Below are positions 63,680-64,000 of a DNA stretch of 64,000 bases, in pieces. Positions within the stretch are counted from its first letter, which is position 1, and each line of letters starts with the position of its first letter. This DNA is from DATARN01 sp963851105 (GTDB lineage Bacteria > Actinomycetota > Acidimicrobiia > Acidimicrobiales > Palsa-688): contig CAWKNP010000007.1 of assembly GCA_963851105.1 (NCBI GenBank), positions 124,001 through 188,000 of the forward strand. Direction: 5' to 3'. The position numbers and the translations under genes were made by a program. The notes under the pieces are model-generated. The model did no database searches and had not been told where the DNA came from. It saw only the letters and a list, made by a program, of their open reading frames with translations.

Positions 63680-64000
63680 CTACACGTCGATGTCGGCGGT
63701 GGCGCTCTGGAGGTGAACCAAGGTGGCATCGAGCTTCTCAAAGCCCTCGAGCCAGCCCTGGTTGCTGGGGCCAGTCAGGCGGTCGGGAAGCCATTGGCGG
63801 ATCTCGACTCGGGTCCGTCGGTCGGGCTCGTCGTGGAACTCGATCCGGAACCTCGTCTCGAATGGCTCGAAGCCTTCCTGCAGGCGGCCGGAGACGTGCA
63901 CGACGCCTTCGAGGAGAGCGCCGTCGGCAACGTCGGTCAGGTCGATGTAGACATGGACGCGGAGGTCGGGTTCGGCGACCGCGACCTCCGTCCACCGTTG
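63680..64000 (-). CDS. SRPBCC/AHSA1-domain protein, C-terminal part (cut by window edge)
   Basis: The frame is open from the window edge to the TAG at 63680 and encodes 106 residues: VYIDLTDVADGALLEGVVHV, FRIEFHDEPDRRTRVEIRQW and the terminal helix NQGWLEGFEKLDATLV, the second half of an AHSA1-like domain. The start lies beyond 64000. It is coupled to the DHFR-like gene. Confidence 0.85.
   Translation of the reverse strand, partial: QRWTEVAVAEPDLRVHVYIDLTDVADGALLEGVVHVSGRLQEGFEPFETRFRIEFHDEPDRRTRVEIRQWLPDRLTGPSNQGWLEGFEKLDATLVHLQSATADIDV

Overview
The window looks like a chromosomal segment of a high-GC actinobacterium, plausibly class Acidimicrobiia. I base this on gene content: mycothiol-dependent isomerase (MDMPI) paralogues, an F420-type LLM oxidoreductase, a resuscitation-promoting-factor-like lytic enzyme, a LigC-type ATP-dependent ligase, DUF5995, GAF-ANTAR and WYL regulators, PadR/ArsR regulators and many ECF sigma factors. 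Codons strongly prefer G or C in the third position, and genes are packed tightly with many ATGA/GTGA overlaps. The taxonomic call is inference; there is no rRNA in the window.

1-16 kb is mostly housekeeping and metabolic. It starts with the 3' end of malQ, then a divergent methyltransferase/ligC pair. A long minus-strand run follows (9045 down to 2046): an LpxO-like lipid hydroxylase, a serine-palmitoyltransferase-like PLP enzyme, an epimerase-like SDR, a geranylgeranyl-reductase-like flavoprotein, a duplicated YbjQ protein, an SDR dehydrogenase and a lipoprotein. I read the first four as a lipid-building cassette, which may be the most interesting metabolic group here. Next come adk, a histidine phosphatase, an MBL hydrolase, a thioesterase, glgX and thiC with its TPP riboswitch.

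16-46 kb holds tRNA-Cys, an Hsp20, an ArsR/AHSA1/MDMPI operon with two matching operator-like repeats, an amidohydrolase, a GAF-ANTAR regulator, ECF sigma operons, an Rpf-like secreted enzyme, a WYL regulator, lgt with a very long TPEP-repeat tail, an aminotransferase, a SpoIIE/HATPase regulator, an acyl-CoA synthetase, tRNA-Val and an ECF42-type sigma factor preceded by two YciI (DGPF) proteins.

45-59 kb is accessory and regulatory. Three sets of NarL-type sensor kinase and response regulator genes are interleaved with small secreted proteins of one family (three members plus one degraded copy), which looks like an allene-oxide-cyclase-type barrel. Several genes are visibly damaged: an amber codon right at a signal-peptide cleavage site, a sensor kinase split by a one-base frameshift, a kinase with a degenerate ATPase domain, and gene fragments. 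A secreted esterase with a beta-repeat tail and a PadR operon with a perfect 19-bp palindrome follow.

59.6-62.5 kb is a nested transposon: an intact IS21-type element (istA/istB, terminal TG...CA, 4-bp duplication ACAG) inside the remains of an IS3-family element. The window ends in a dihydrofolate-reductase-like gene and a partial SRPBCC gene. I found no CRISPR array, rRNA, integrase or phage module.
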